Below, piece by piece: positions 16,108 to 24,537 of a stretch of 59,706 bases of DNA. The position numbers and the translations under genes were made by a program. Below the pieces are notes generated by a model that was not told the DNA's origin, did not search any database, and saw nothing but the letters and a program-made list of their open reading frames with translations. The stretch covers positions 1-59,706 of the forward strand of contig CAMAQL010000003.1 of assembly GCA_945860605.1 (NCBI GenBank), given 5' to 3'. Position 1 is the stretch's first letter, and each line of letters opens with the position of its first letter. The DNA comes from Chitinophaga pinensis (GTDB lineage: Bacteria > Bacteroidota > Bacteroidia > Chitinophagales > Chitinophagaceae).

Positions 16108-17274
16108 TTACTTTAAAAGTATTCCTTGCTTTTGAATCTCTTTTATTGCATTGTACAACGCATCTAGATTCTCCACTGAATTAAAAGCATTGATTGAATA
16201 TCTTAAATACACATCGTTGCCTTGTCGCATGATGGGCACTTCTATTTTATAATCTAAAAATAACGTCCTTTGTAATTTTTCTGGATCTGGCGTTTGAATT
16301 GGAATGCTAATCATTTGTCCAATCCACTCACTATTGAGTGGGCAAATTGGCTTACTATTGAATAAGTCAAAAAATCTTGGAGCATTTTCTAATACCATTT
16401 CATGACATTGTTGTCCAACAGCTTTCCAGTTGTGTTGCTCCATGAATTCAATACAAGTGTCTACAGTTAGGAAGGCCGAAAAGTCTCTGGTACCAATCAT
16501 TTGGTGGTAGTCTAAAAAATTAGAATGCGATGGCTTGGCAGCTTGGTAACCCCAGCTTACAATCATTGGATCACAAATGGGTTGTACTGCTTTTGCAGCG
16601 TATAAAAAGGAACATCCTTTTGGCGCCATCATCCACTTATGACAAGCACCTGTATAAAAATCTGCCTGAATTTGATTTAGGTCTAATGGGATATGTGCAG
16701 GTGCATGCGCGCCATCTACAATAGTAATAAGTCCTTTTGCTTTAGCGATGGCACAAATTTCTTCTGCTGGTAAAATCAATCCAGTAGCACTTGTGATATG
16801 AGAAATGAAAATGGCTTTTGTCTTTTCATTACATCCTTTAAAAAAATCTTCAATGAATTGCTCCTTGTTTAAAATGGGGAAGTTGATTTTTTGTCTTCTG
16901 TAATTAGCACCTTTTTTCTTGCAATAATATTCCCATGTTCTGTCACAAGCGCCGTATTCAATATCAGTAGCTAAAATTTCGTCCCCCGCTTCTAAAGGAA
17001 AACTTTTAGCAATCATATTGATTGCAAAACTTGGATTGGTGACATAGACCAAATCATCTTTGTCCGCACAGTTCAAAAACTTAGCCAATGCAGCTCTTGA
17101 ATCTGCAAGGTATTGATAGCCATCAAATGCGATGAACTGCACGGGCTCGGCCTCTAAAACCCTTTGCCATGCTTGGTATTTTTCGAATATTGGTTTTGGT
17201 GTAGCACCAAAAGACCCGAAATTCAAAAAATGAATATCGGGTCTTAGTAAAAATTGATCTTTTAAAGATTCCAT
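16108..17274 (-). CDS. Aminotransferase class V-fold PLP enzyme (isopenicillin-N epimerase-like)
   Basis: The 388-residue fold-type I PLP enzyme opens with FLNFGSFGATPKPIFEKYQ, a start typical of the isopenicillin-N epimerase/CsdA-like branch. It has the cofactor Asp and His in IVDGAHAPAHIPLDL and the Schiff-base Lys213 in GACHKWMMAPKG. No signal peptide is present. Its substrate cannot be told; such proteins may act as epimerases, lyases or desulfurases on amino acids. It is 11 bases downstream of the Tat-exported Gfo/Idh gene on the same strand and probably shares its transcript. Its link to the sugar locus is positional only. Confidence 0.85.
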   Translation of the reverse strand: MESLKDQFLLRPDIHFLNFGSFGATPKPIFEKYQAWQRVLEAEPVQFIAFDGYQYLADSRAALAKFLNCADKDDLVYVTNPSFAINMIAKSFPLEAGDEILATDIEYGACDRTWEYYCKKKGANYRRQKINFPILNKEQFIEDFFKGCNEKTKAIFISHITSATGLILPAEEICAIAKAKGLITIVDGAHAPAHIPLDLNQIQADFYTGACHKWMMAPKGCSFLYAAKAVQPICDPMIVSWGYQAAKPSHSNFLDYHQMIGTRDFSAFLTVDTCIEFMEQHNWKAVGQQCHEMVLENAPRFFDLFNSKPICPLNSEWIGQMISIPIQTPDPEKLQRTLFLDYKIEVPIMRQGNDVYLRYSINAFNSVENLDALYNAIKEIQKQGILLK

Positions 17275-17285
17275 ATTTTTTTTAA

Positions 17286-18734
17286 TTATGAACCTAAGCT
17301 CCAGCCTTCACGATAAGCACGTTTTACAAACTGATTTGCTAAGTCGAAATTAGTGATCTTCATATTTGGACCATCCCAGATTAATTGAATATTTCTTCCT
17401 GGATAGCTCGTCAATCCTTTTGCATCATTGGCTTTGACATCATAAGAACGGATAGCTAAATTACCCATCAATACCGATTCAGTCAATGGTCCTGCAATAT
17501 CAAAATTAGAACTCAATGCTTTTGCTTCTTTACTTCCTGGTCCTGCTTTACAGGCTTCAACCCATGCTGCATAGTGTCCATTGTCACCATTTTTAACTCT
17601 TTCAATGGTTTGCGGCACTTTTGTAGTTGCTGTTAAATTAGTTGGTAATAATTGAGGGTTTGCACCGTAAGTACCTGCCATCATCTTGCCTTTTGTTCCT
17701 TCAAAGATGATACCATTACCGCCATCACCCATGACTTCGTTTGGTCCTAATTCAGCTGGTCTTTCTGGTTGAATACCTCCATCCATCCAATGTAATTTGA
17801 CATCTGGTTTTCCGTTTTGTCCTTTGAAAGTTAAAATGATATGTGATGCTGCTGGTGGACTATCTGGTGAATACACTCTTTGCCATGGTGCAGTATACCT
17901 TGTTGCTACACTACATTCTGCAGAAACAGGATAACCTAATCCAAGCACAGCAAAACCTGGTGCCATAATATGACATGCCATATCTCCTAATGCACCGGTT
18001 CCATAATCCCACCATCCTCTCCAGTTAAACGGTAAAACGTTATCAAAATAAGCCTTTTGAGGTGCTGTACCTAACCATAAATCATAGTCTAAACCTGCCG
18101 GAATTGCAGAAGCTGTCGTTGGACGAATCACGCCTTGTGGCCATACTGGACGGTCTGTGTAACAATAAATTGTATGCACATCCCCAATCAATCCTGCATT
18201 GTACCAATCTTGCAACATACGCACCCCGTCTCCTGAAGCACCTTGGTTACCCATTTGTGTGACAACATTATATTTATGTGCAGCTTCTGTCATGATTCTA
18301 GCTTCGTAGATATCATGTGCCATTGGCTTTTGCACATATACGTGTTTATTTAATTGCATTGCGGCCATGGCTTGTACACCGTGCATATGGTCTGGTGTAG
18401 AAACAGAAACTGCATTAATATTCTTGTGTTCTTTGTCTAACATTTCTCTATAATCCTTATAGTATTTTGCTTTCGGAAATCTTTGAAGACTCTTTACAGC
18501 TTGTCGATCATCTACATCACATAAGAATGCGATATCTGCTTTTCCACTTTGATAAAATGCCCATAAGTCACTTTCTCCTTTACCTCCAGCACCAATACCG
18601 GCAACTTGTAATTTATCACTTGGAGCGGTAAATCCTGGTCCACCCAATACATGTCTAGGGACAATGTAAAATCCGCCTAAAGCCAGTGCGGCATTTTTGA
18701 CGAAGTCTCTTCTTGATTTTACGGTTTTTTTCAT
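17286..18734 (-). CDS. Tat-exported Gfo/Idh/MocA-family oxidoreductase
   Basis: The 482-residue protein has a twin-arginine signal (SRRDFVKNAALALGGFYIV) followed by a Rossmann domain (LQVAGIGAGGKGESDLW), the motif VYVQKPMAHDIYEA (QKP in place of EKP) and WWDYGTGALGDMACHIM in the catalytic region. Tat export fits a protein that folds with a tightly bound NAD(P) in the cytoplasm, as in glucose-fructose oxidoreductase. The long C-terminal part (Gfo_Idh_MocA_C and Bacteroidota-type extension) accounts for the size. I chose ATG at 18734 because the signal then starts MKKTVKSRRDF; ATG at 18743 adds three residues. In the sugar locus it may reduce or oxidise sugars in the periplasm. Confidence 0.87.
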   Translation of the reverse strand: MKKTVKSRRDFVKNAALALGGFYIVPRHVLGGPGFTAPSDKLQVAGIGAGGKGESDLWAFYQSGKADIAFLCDVDDRQAVKSLQRFPKAKYYKDYREMLDKEHKNINAVSVSTPDHMHGVQAMAAMQLNKHVYVQKPMAHDIYEARIMTEAAHKYNVVTQMGNQGASGDGVRMLQDWYNAGLIGDVHTIYCYTDRPVWPQGVIRPTTASAIPAGLDYDLWLGTAPQKAYFDNVLPFNWRGWWDYGTGALGDMACHIMAPGFAVLGLGYPVSAECSVATRYTAPWQRVYSPDSPPAASHIILTFKGQNGKPDVKLHWMDGGIQPERPAELGPNEVMGDGGNGIIFEGTKGKMMAGTYGANPQLLPTNLTATTKVPQTIERVKNGDNGHYAAWVEACKAGPGSKEAKALSSNFDIAGPLTESVLMGNLAIRSYDVKANDAKGLTSYPGRNIQLIWDGPNMKITNFDLANQFVKRAYREGWSLGS

Positions 18735-18885
18735 AGCAATCATTTAAATAGGAGGGGTACCCCTTCGGTTTTTTAAGTAGGTTAAATTATTGAAAATTGC
18801 CCAAATGCTGAAATTATTTTTATGAACGTATAAATTGGCATGGGTATGGGGATTAAAGTTTAAATTGCTATACATTTTATACGCT

Positions 18886-20253
18886 ATGAATACATCATTA
18901 GAAGCATTAAGACAGTATTTTCAGTCAGGAGCGACCCAGCCTTTTGCATTTAGGCTTTTGCAACTTAAAAGACTCAAGCAATTGGTACTTGACAACGAGC
19001 AAGCATTGTACAAAGCATTGCATGCCGATTTAAAAAAAACGGATGAAGATGCCTGGGCGACTGAAATTGGTTTTTTCTTAAGCGAATTAAATTATACCAT
19101 CGAACATTTGAAAGGATGGATGCAGCCCAAATCGGTTCCCACTAATTTGGTCAATATGCCTTCTTCTAGTTTTACTATTCAAGAGCCCTTGGGCGTGGTT
19201 TGTATCATTGCTCCTTGGAACTATCCATTTCAGTTATTGTTTACACCCTTAATTGGGGCCATTGCAGGAGGAAATTGTGCTGTTTTAAAACCAAGTGAGT
19301 TCGCCCCCGCTACTGCAGCGGTGATGCGCAGGATCATTGGCGATTTATTTCCTGAAAATTATATTTTATATATAGAGGGAGATGGTGCGCAAGTATTGCC
19401 ACCGCTACTTACAGAAAACAGGTTCGACCATATTTTTTATACGGGAAGTACCACGGTAGGAAAAATAATTTACAAATTAGCTGCTGAACAGTTAGTGCCT
19501 GTGACTTTAGAGTTAGGCGGCAAAAGCCCTGCGGTGATTTGTGATGACGCCAATTTAAGAGTAGCAGCGCGCCGTTTAGCAAATCCAAAATTTTCTAATT
19601 GCGGCCAAATGTGTATTGCACCTGACTATATTTTAGTGCCGCATCATTTGAGGGATAATTTAATTAAAGAATTAATTACTGCACTCCAAGCATTTTATGG
19701 TGCGGATGCAGAAAATTCAGAACATTATGGTAAAATAATTAATGACAAACAATGGTTGCGTCTTACTTCTTATTTAGGAGATGGTGAAATTGTGTATGGA
19801 GGAAAATCAAATAGAGAAAAATTATTTATTGAACCTACGATCATAGTAGGTGTTCAACCAGATGCAAAAATTATGCAGGATGAAATTTTTGGACCTATCC
19901 TTCCTATCCTTACTTATGCATCCAAGGAAGAAGCATTGGCAATTATTCAAAAAAATCCAAACCCATTGGCATTCTATGTGTTTACTGAAAATCAAGCAGA
20001 TGAGGCTTATTGGTTAACCAATGTGCCTTCAGGTGGGGCTTGTGTAAACAATGCCACTATGCATATTACCAATCATGAATTACCCTTTGGTGGTAGGGGT
20101 TTTAGCGGCACTGGAGGCTATCATGGTAAGTTAAGTTTTGATACATTTACGCATACGAAGTCGGTTTTAAAAACACCTACTTGGATAGACCCTAGTTTTA
20201 AGTATCCTCCTTACAAAGGAAAGGCTTGGTTGTTAAAAAGATTAATAGGATAA
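18886..20253 (+). CDS. Aldehyde dehydrogenase family protein (class 3-like)
   Basis: This 455-residue NAD(P)-dependent aldehyde dehydrogenase has IIAPWNYPFQL, the general base Glu209 in TLELGGKSP and the catalytic Cys243 in NCGQMCIAPDY. The short N-terminus and the tail LPFGGRGFSGTGGYHGKLSFDTFTH place it with class 3 or long-chain aldehyde dehydrogenases, which act on fatty or aromatic aldehydes. The ATG at 18886 begins MNTSLEALRQYF; starts further upstream (18835) would add 17 residues unlike the family. It is followed 13 bases later by a peroxidase gene, so aldehyde and peroxide clearance may be linked. Confidence 0.93.
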   Translation: MNTSLEALRQYFQSGATQPFAFRLLQLKRLKQLVLDNEQALYKALHADLKKTDEDAWATEIGFFLSELNYTIEHLKGWMQPKSVPTNLVNMPSSSFTIQEPLGVVCIIAPWNYPFQLLFTPLIGAIAGGNCAVLKPSEFAPATAAVMRRIIGDLFPENYILYIEGDGAQVLPPLLTENRFDHIFYTGSTTVGKIIYKLAAEQLVPVTLELGGKSPAVICDDANLRVAARRLANPKFSNCGQMCIAPDYILVPHHLRDNLIKELITALQAFYGADAENSEHYGKIINDKQWLRLTSYLGDGEIVYGGKSNREKLFIEPTIIVGVQPDAKIMQDEIFGPILPILTYASKEEALAIIQKNPNPLAFYVFTENQADEAYWLTNVPSGGACVNNATMHITNHELPFGGRGFSGTGGYHGKLSFDTFTHTKSVLKTPTWIDPSFKYPPYKGKAWLLKRLIG

Positions 20254-20266
20254 AGGCCTCAAAAAA

Positions 20267-20947
20267 ATGTACTTAAATAAATATAAAAATATGATCATAA
20301 AAATAGCCATTGCAGTGGGGATATTGGTAAGCGCTGCGTTATTGATGAAGAAAAAAGACATGACTTATCGTCAATCTATTTTAAAAACGATCTATCCGGC
20401 AATTATGTGGTCGACAGGGAAGTCGGGGTCTAAGCAAGTGCAGGTGAATACGGATATGAAAAAAGGGACGATTGAATTTTATAGTTTAACAACAAAAGAC
20501 ATTGCAGGTAATGCATTTAGTTTTGAGCAATTCAAAGGCAAAAAAGTATTGATTGTAAATACTGCGAGTGATTGTGGTTATACTGGTCAGTATGAAAATT
20601 TAGAAAAATTATCTAAACAGTTTGCTGGTTCATTGGTTGTGGTAGGTTTCCCTGCGAATGATTTTAAAAATCAAGAAACAAAGGATGATCAAGCCATTGC
20701 TGCTTTTTGTCAAAAAAATTATGGGGTGAGTTTTCCTTTAATGGCCAAGTCGGTGGTATTAAAATCGAATGATCAGAATTCAGTGTATACTTGGCTAAGT
20801 GCTGCCAATTTAAATGGCTGGTGTAATCAAGAGCCTGCTTGGAATTTTTGTAAATACTTAATCAATGAACAAGGTGTATTGACACATTACTTTCCAATGA
20901 GCGTGGATCCCTTGGATGTAAAAATCATTGAAGCCATTAATCGATAG
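20267..20947 (+). CDS. Glutathione peroxidase-family protein, membrane-anchored
   Basis: The 226-residue protein has an N-terminal hydrophobic anchor (about residues 10-27, IIKIAIAVGILVSAALLM), a linker, then a glutathione peroxidase domain. The peroxidatic Cys103 is in VNTASDCGYTGQYENL, the catalytic Gln in GFPANDFKNQE and the Trp/Asn in EPAWNFCKYLI. Cys replaces selenocysteine, so reduction by thioredoxin rather than glutathione is likely. The anchor would place it on the periplasmic face, which is unusual. An internal ATG at 20291 is an alternative start. Its 3' end overlaps the convergent dus gene by 11 bases. Confidence 0.88.
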   Translation: MYLNKYKNMIIKIAIAVGILVSAALLMKKKDMTYRQSILKTIYPAIMWSTGKSGSKQVQVNTDMKKGTIEFYSLTTKDIAGNAFSFEQFKGKKVLIVNTASDCGYTGQYENLEKLSKQFAGSLVVVGFPANDFKNQETKDDQAIAAFCQKNYGVSFPLMAKSVVLKSNDQNSVYTWLSAANLNGWCNQEPAWNFCKYLINEQGVLTHYFPMSVDPLDVKIIEAINR

Positions 20948-21977
20948 GGCAATGCTCATGGTAATTCTCTAAAACAATTTTACCTGAGTCTATTTCGATC
21001 CCTTTGAATTTTTCTTTGATCTCATCCAAAATAGCTTCGATGCCTTCGCGTTCTGTAATGCGCACTAATTGATTTCTATATTCTTTAATATTTGGTAAGC
21101 CTCTTAAGTAGTTGGCATAATGCCTGCGCATTTCGTTGATGCCACCAATAGGGCCTTTCCATTCTAAAGATTTAATTAAATGTTTTCTTGCCACTTCTAC
21201 GCGTTCCTCAATAGAAGGTGATTTCATTTTTTCTCCAGTGGCTAGGAAATGTTTTATTTCTCTAAAGATCCATGGATACCCAATAGCAGCCCTTCCAATC
21301 ATCACACCATCCACACCGTATTTATTTTTATATTCCAAGGCTTTTTCTGGAGAATTAATATCCCCGTTACCGAAAATAGGAATATGAATTCTTGGATCAT
21401 TTTTGATATTGCCTATGATGGTCCAATCTGCTTCGCCTTTGTACATCTGTACTCTTGTTCGTCCATGAATGGCCAAAGCTTTTATCCCAACATCTTGTAA
21501 TCTTAATGCGGCTTCATGCACATTTAAACTACTATCATCCCATCCCAATCTTGTTTTCACTGTCACAGGAAGGTTGGTACTTTTTACCACGGCTTCTGTT
21601 AAACGTACCATCAAATCAAGGTCTCTTAAAACGCCTGCACCAGCACCCTTCATGGCTACTTTTTTTACTGGGCATCCAAAATTAATGTCAATTAAATCCG
21701 GGTTTACAGTATCTACAATTTTGGTACATAAGGCCATCGCTTCCTCATCTCCACCAAATATTTGAATCCCTATCGGACGCTCGTAATCGTAAATATCTAA
21801 TTTCTGTTTGCTCTTGATGGCATCCCGAATCAAGCCTTCGCTACTAATAAATTCGGTATACATAAGGTCTGCACCATTGTCTTTGCACACGGCTCTAAAT
21901 GGAGGGTCACTTACGTCCTCCATGGGCGCTAATAAAAGCGGAAAATCTGGTAATTGTATGTTCCCTATAGATACCAT
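20937..21977 (-). CDS. tRNA-dihydrouridine synthase
   Basis: This FMN-dependent enzyme (346 residues) reduces specific uridines in tRNA D-loops. It has LLAPMEDVSDPPFR near the N-terminus, the catalytic Cys102 in DINFGCPVKKV, VTVKTRLGWDD, IHGRTRVQMYKG, and the FMN phosphate segment FGNGDI and GVMIGRAAIGYPW. This layout fits the DusB-like group common in Bacteroidota. The N-terminal ATG gives MVSIGNIQLPDFPLLLAPM, the usual start. The gene runs convergent with the peroxidase gene and divergent from the CPBP protease gene. Confidence 0.93.
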   Translation of the reverse strand: MVSIGNIQLPDFPLLLAPMEDVSDPPFRAVCKDNGADLMYTEFISSEGLIRDAIKSKQKLDIYDYERPIGIQIFGGDEEAMALCTKIVDTVNPDLIDINFGCPVKKVAMKGAGAGVLRDLDLMVRLTEAVVKSTNLPVTVKTRLGWDDSSLNVHEAALRLQDVGIKALAIHGRTRVQMYKGEADWTIIGNIKNDPRIHIPIFGNGDINSPEKALEYKNKYGVDGVMIGRAAIGYPWIFREIKHFLATGEKMKSPSIEERVEVARKHLIKSLEWKGPIGGINEMRRHYANYLRGLPNIKEYRNQLVRITEREGIEAILDEIKEKFKGIEIDSGKIVLENYHEHCPID

Positions 21978-22039
21978 ATGAATTCATTATCTTGCATCTA
22001 ACCGATACGCGGGCAAAGGTACCAATTAATTGCATTGAC

Positions 22040-22939
22040 ATGTATACTAATGAAACTTCTATTTTTAATATGAGCCCTGGATTCAGGATGGTTTTATTCA
22101 TTTCCATGACTGGATTGAGTATGATTCTTGGGGGCTTAATTACATTTTCGATTGTGGCTGCTGCATTGAATGTGCCTTTTATTGAGATTCAGACCGTTTT
22201 ATTGCGCCCCGAAAATACCAGCATGACGCAAATTGCCAATGCATTTGCCTCTATTATAGGTTTTGGCGTACCTGCTTTAGTGGTGGCTTATTTTACCAAA
22301 GGAAGTTTCGCTTCTAATTTAGGGTTTAAGCCCATCACGAATGAAAAACAGGTAGGGATTGTTATTTTATTAGCATTTACAGGACTGATATTGAGCGGTG
22401 CATTGGGTGACCTTACAGATAAAATCACATTTTCTTCCAGTATTAGAACCTGGGCAACGGACCTAGAAGCGCAATATAAAAAAGCGTTGATGGCTATGAC
22501 TCAAATGCGTTCGATTGGAGATTTAATACTTGCGATTGTGGCTATTGCAGTGGTGCCAGCCATTGTAGAGGAATTATATTTTAGGGGAACACTTCAAAAA
22601 ATAATTACAGACTGGTCGGGGAAGCCTTTCGTTGCGATAGTGATCACTGCTATTTTATTTAGTGCATTTCATTTTTCTTATTTTGGCTTTTTATCCAGGA
22701 TGTCATTGGGTATTGTACTTGGCTTAATTTACTATTATACTAAAACCATTTGGTTGCCGATACTCATGCATTTTGTCAACAATGCAATTGGCGTTTCTGC
22801 CTTGTATGCGGTAAGAAATAATCCCAAAAAAATAGACCAAGTGATGGACTCTAACCTTACTTTTTATTGGGTATTCATAGGACTAGTGGCTTTAGTGATT
22901 TTGTTCAAACAATTAAAAAAGACCACAGATGGCGTTTAA
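22040..22939 (+). CDS. CPBP-family intramembrane metalloprotease
   Basis: This polytopic inner membrane protein (299 residues, several hydrophobic helices) has the CPBP/Abi hallmarks: the EE pair in AIVEELYFRG, the second-motif His in FSAFHFSYFGF and the last motif in LMHFVNNAIG. CPBP proteins are glutamate-type membrane proteases; substrates vary and cannot be read here. The ATG at 22040 (MYTNETSIFNMSPGF) is preferred, since an upstream frame from 21992 adds unrelated residues. It overlaps cdsA by 11 bases, so it is probably in the phospholipid operon. Confidence 0.87.
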   Translation: MYTNETSIFNMSPGFRMVLFISMTGLSMILGGLITFSIVAAALNVPFIEIQTVLLRPENTSMTQIANAFASIIGFGVPALVVAYFTKGSFASNLGFKPITNEKQVGIVILLAFTGLILSGALGDLTDKITFSSSIRTWATDLEAQYKKALMAMTQMRSIGDLILAIVAIAVVPAIVEELYFRGTLQKIITDWSGKPFVAIVITAILFSAFHFSYFGFLSRMSLGIVLGLIYYYTKTIWLPILMHFVNNAIGVSALYAVRNNPKKIDQVMDSNLTFYWVFIGLVALVILFKQLKKTTDGV

Positions 22940-23837
22940 TTTTTCTGTTTTTAAAGTGAGGGCATTGTCTGCTATTGTATTTGTGATGATTATGTTAGCA
23001 GGACTAATCTTTAATAACTGGTCTTATTTTGCATTGTTTCTGTTGATACAAGTGGGTTGTTTATATGAGTATCAAAAATTGATGCGTATCATATTTCCTT
23101 CCTATCATCAGATTTCAAAAATGCATCAATGGGGTGTGTTGGTGGTGGGTACACTGATGATGACGAGTTTAGCGCCTACCGATATTGTATTGCCCGATTT
23201 TATAAAAAATAGTTTGCCACTTGCATATCAAGGAATTGGGTTAAGGTGGATTGGCTTGAAAGCTATGCCAGTCGCCCTTGTTTTGATGATGGTGGCAGAT
23301 GTCTTTGCAAGAAAAGCGGAAATCAAAAATATAGCGATTAGTTTTTTTGGGTTCATTTATATTTCAATTAGTCTGTCCTTATTTTACGCTATACGTGGCA
23401 TGTTTTTAAATTCTGCCATGTCTATATTTTTTCCGAATATAGAATTGATGGTGCCTATTTTAGTGATTGTAACAGTTTGGGTAAATGATACCATGGCCTA
23501 TATCGTAGGCTCTTTTATTGGTCGTACGCCCATCTCTCCCATCTCGCCTAAAAAAACTTGGGAAGGCACTATTGCTGGTATTATTTTATCTGTTGTGATA
23601 CTATCTACTGTTGCTGGTCAATTTATTCCAATCGCGACTAAGTACCTGTATATGATCACTATTGTAGCTTCTATCATGGGTAATTTGGGCGATCTTTTTG
23701 AAAGTAAATTAAAACGCATGGCAGGCGTGAAAGACAGTGGTAGTATGATGCCTGGACATGGGGGCTTCTTAGATCGATTTGATTCTATCTTGTTTGCAGG
23801 ACCATTTGTTTGGATATTGCTTCAATTTATCTTTTAG
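22929..23837 (+). CDS. cdsA: Phosphatidate cytidylyltransferase
   Basis: CdsA makes CDP-diacylglycerol from phosphatidic acid and CTP at the inner membrane, the branch point to phosphatidylethanolamine and phosphatidylglycerol. The 302-residue protein has several membrane segments and the C-terminal signature GDLFESKLKRMAGVKDSGSMMPGHGGFLDRFDS with its conserved Asp and Lys residues; IGRTPISPISPKKTWEG precedes it. The gene overlaps the CPBP protease gene and is followed 29 bases later by psd, placing two steps of phospholipid synthesis together. Confidence 0.96.
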   Translation: MAFNFSVFKVRALSAIVFVMIMLAGLIFNNWSYFALFLLIQVGCLYEYQKLMRIIFPSYHQISKMHQWGVLVVGTLMMTSLAPTDIVLPDFIKNSLPLAYQGIGLRWIGLKAMPVALVLMMVADVFARKAEIKNIAISFFGFIYISISLSLFYAIRGMFLNSAMSIFFPNIELMVPILVIVTVWVNDTMAYIVGSFIGRTPISPISPKKTWEGTIAGIILSVVILSTVAGQFIPIATKYLYMITIVASIMGNLGDLFESKLKRMAGVKDSGSMMPGHGGFLDRFDSILFAGPFVWILLQFIF

Positions 23838-23866
23838 ATGAATTACCTTTGGCAAAATTGCTATTT

Positions 23867-24523
23867 ATGACCATACACAGAGAAGGAATAGCTACGATTG
23901 CTTTGATTGCATTTGTGGTAGGTGTTTTGAATTTAATTAATTTCTCTTATTTATTTCCAATAAGTGCTTTGTTGGGTTGGTCTGTATTTGCAATTACAGT
24001 CGCTTTCTTTTTATTTATTGTATCTTTCTTTAGAATGCCCAATCGTGCATTAACGATGGACCCTTCGGCAATTGTTGCTCCAGCTGACGGGAAAGTGGTG
24101 GTGATTGAGGAAGTGATGCCTGATGAATTTTACAAAGAGCCAAGAATTCAATTAAGTGTATTTATGAGTCCAGCCAATGTGCATGTGAATCGTTTGCCTG
24201 TTGCTGGAAATATTATTTATAATCAATACCATCCTGGAAAATTCTTAGTCGCATGGCATCCTAAGTCGTCTACCGATAATGAAAGATGGTCTGTCGTAGT
24301 AGAAAATGAGAAAGGAACCATTTTATTAAAACAAATTGCTGGTGCACTTGCAAGAAGGATCTGTAACTATGCTGCTGTTGGAACTTCATTCAACCAATGT
24401 GACGAATATGGTTTTATTAAATTTGGCAGTAGGGTAGATTTATTATTGCCAATTGGTACCCAAATTGATTGTAAGATTGGGGATACGGTGAAAGGCGGTG
24501 TGACTGTCCTAGCAAGGTGGTAA
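23867..24523 (+). CDS. psd: Phosphatidylserine decarboxylase, short form
   Basis: Psd decarboxylates phosphatidylserine to phosphatidylethanolamine at the inner membrane. The protein (218 residues from ATG at 23867) begins with two hydrophobic helices (IATIALIAFVVGVL, SVFAITVAFFLFIV) followed by the catalytic domain: IVAPADGKVVVIEE, VFMSPANVHVNRLP and the self-cleavage site in FIKFGSRVDLLLP. There the Gly-Ser bond becomes the pyruvoyl group. Short length and this site fit the archaeal-type Psd found in Bacteroidota. An upstream TTG at 23810 would add 19 residues overlapping cdsA and is less likely. Confidence 0.93.
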   Translation: MTIHREGIATIALIAFVVGVLNLINFSYLFPISALLGWSVFAITVAFFLFIVSFFRMPNRALTMDPSAIVAPADGKVVVIEEVMPDEFYKEPRIQLSVFMSPANVHVNRLPVAGNIIYNQYHPGKFLVAWHPKSSTDNERWSVVVENEKGTILLKQIAGALARRICNYAAVGTSFNQCDEYGFIKFGSRVDLLLPIGTQIDCKIGDTVKGGVTVLARW

Positions 24524-24537
24524 TTCAAAAGAAAGCC

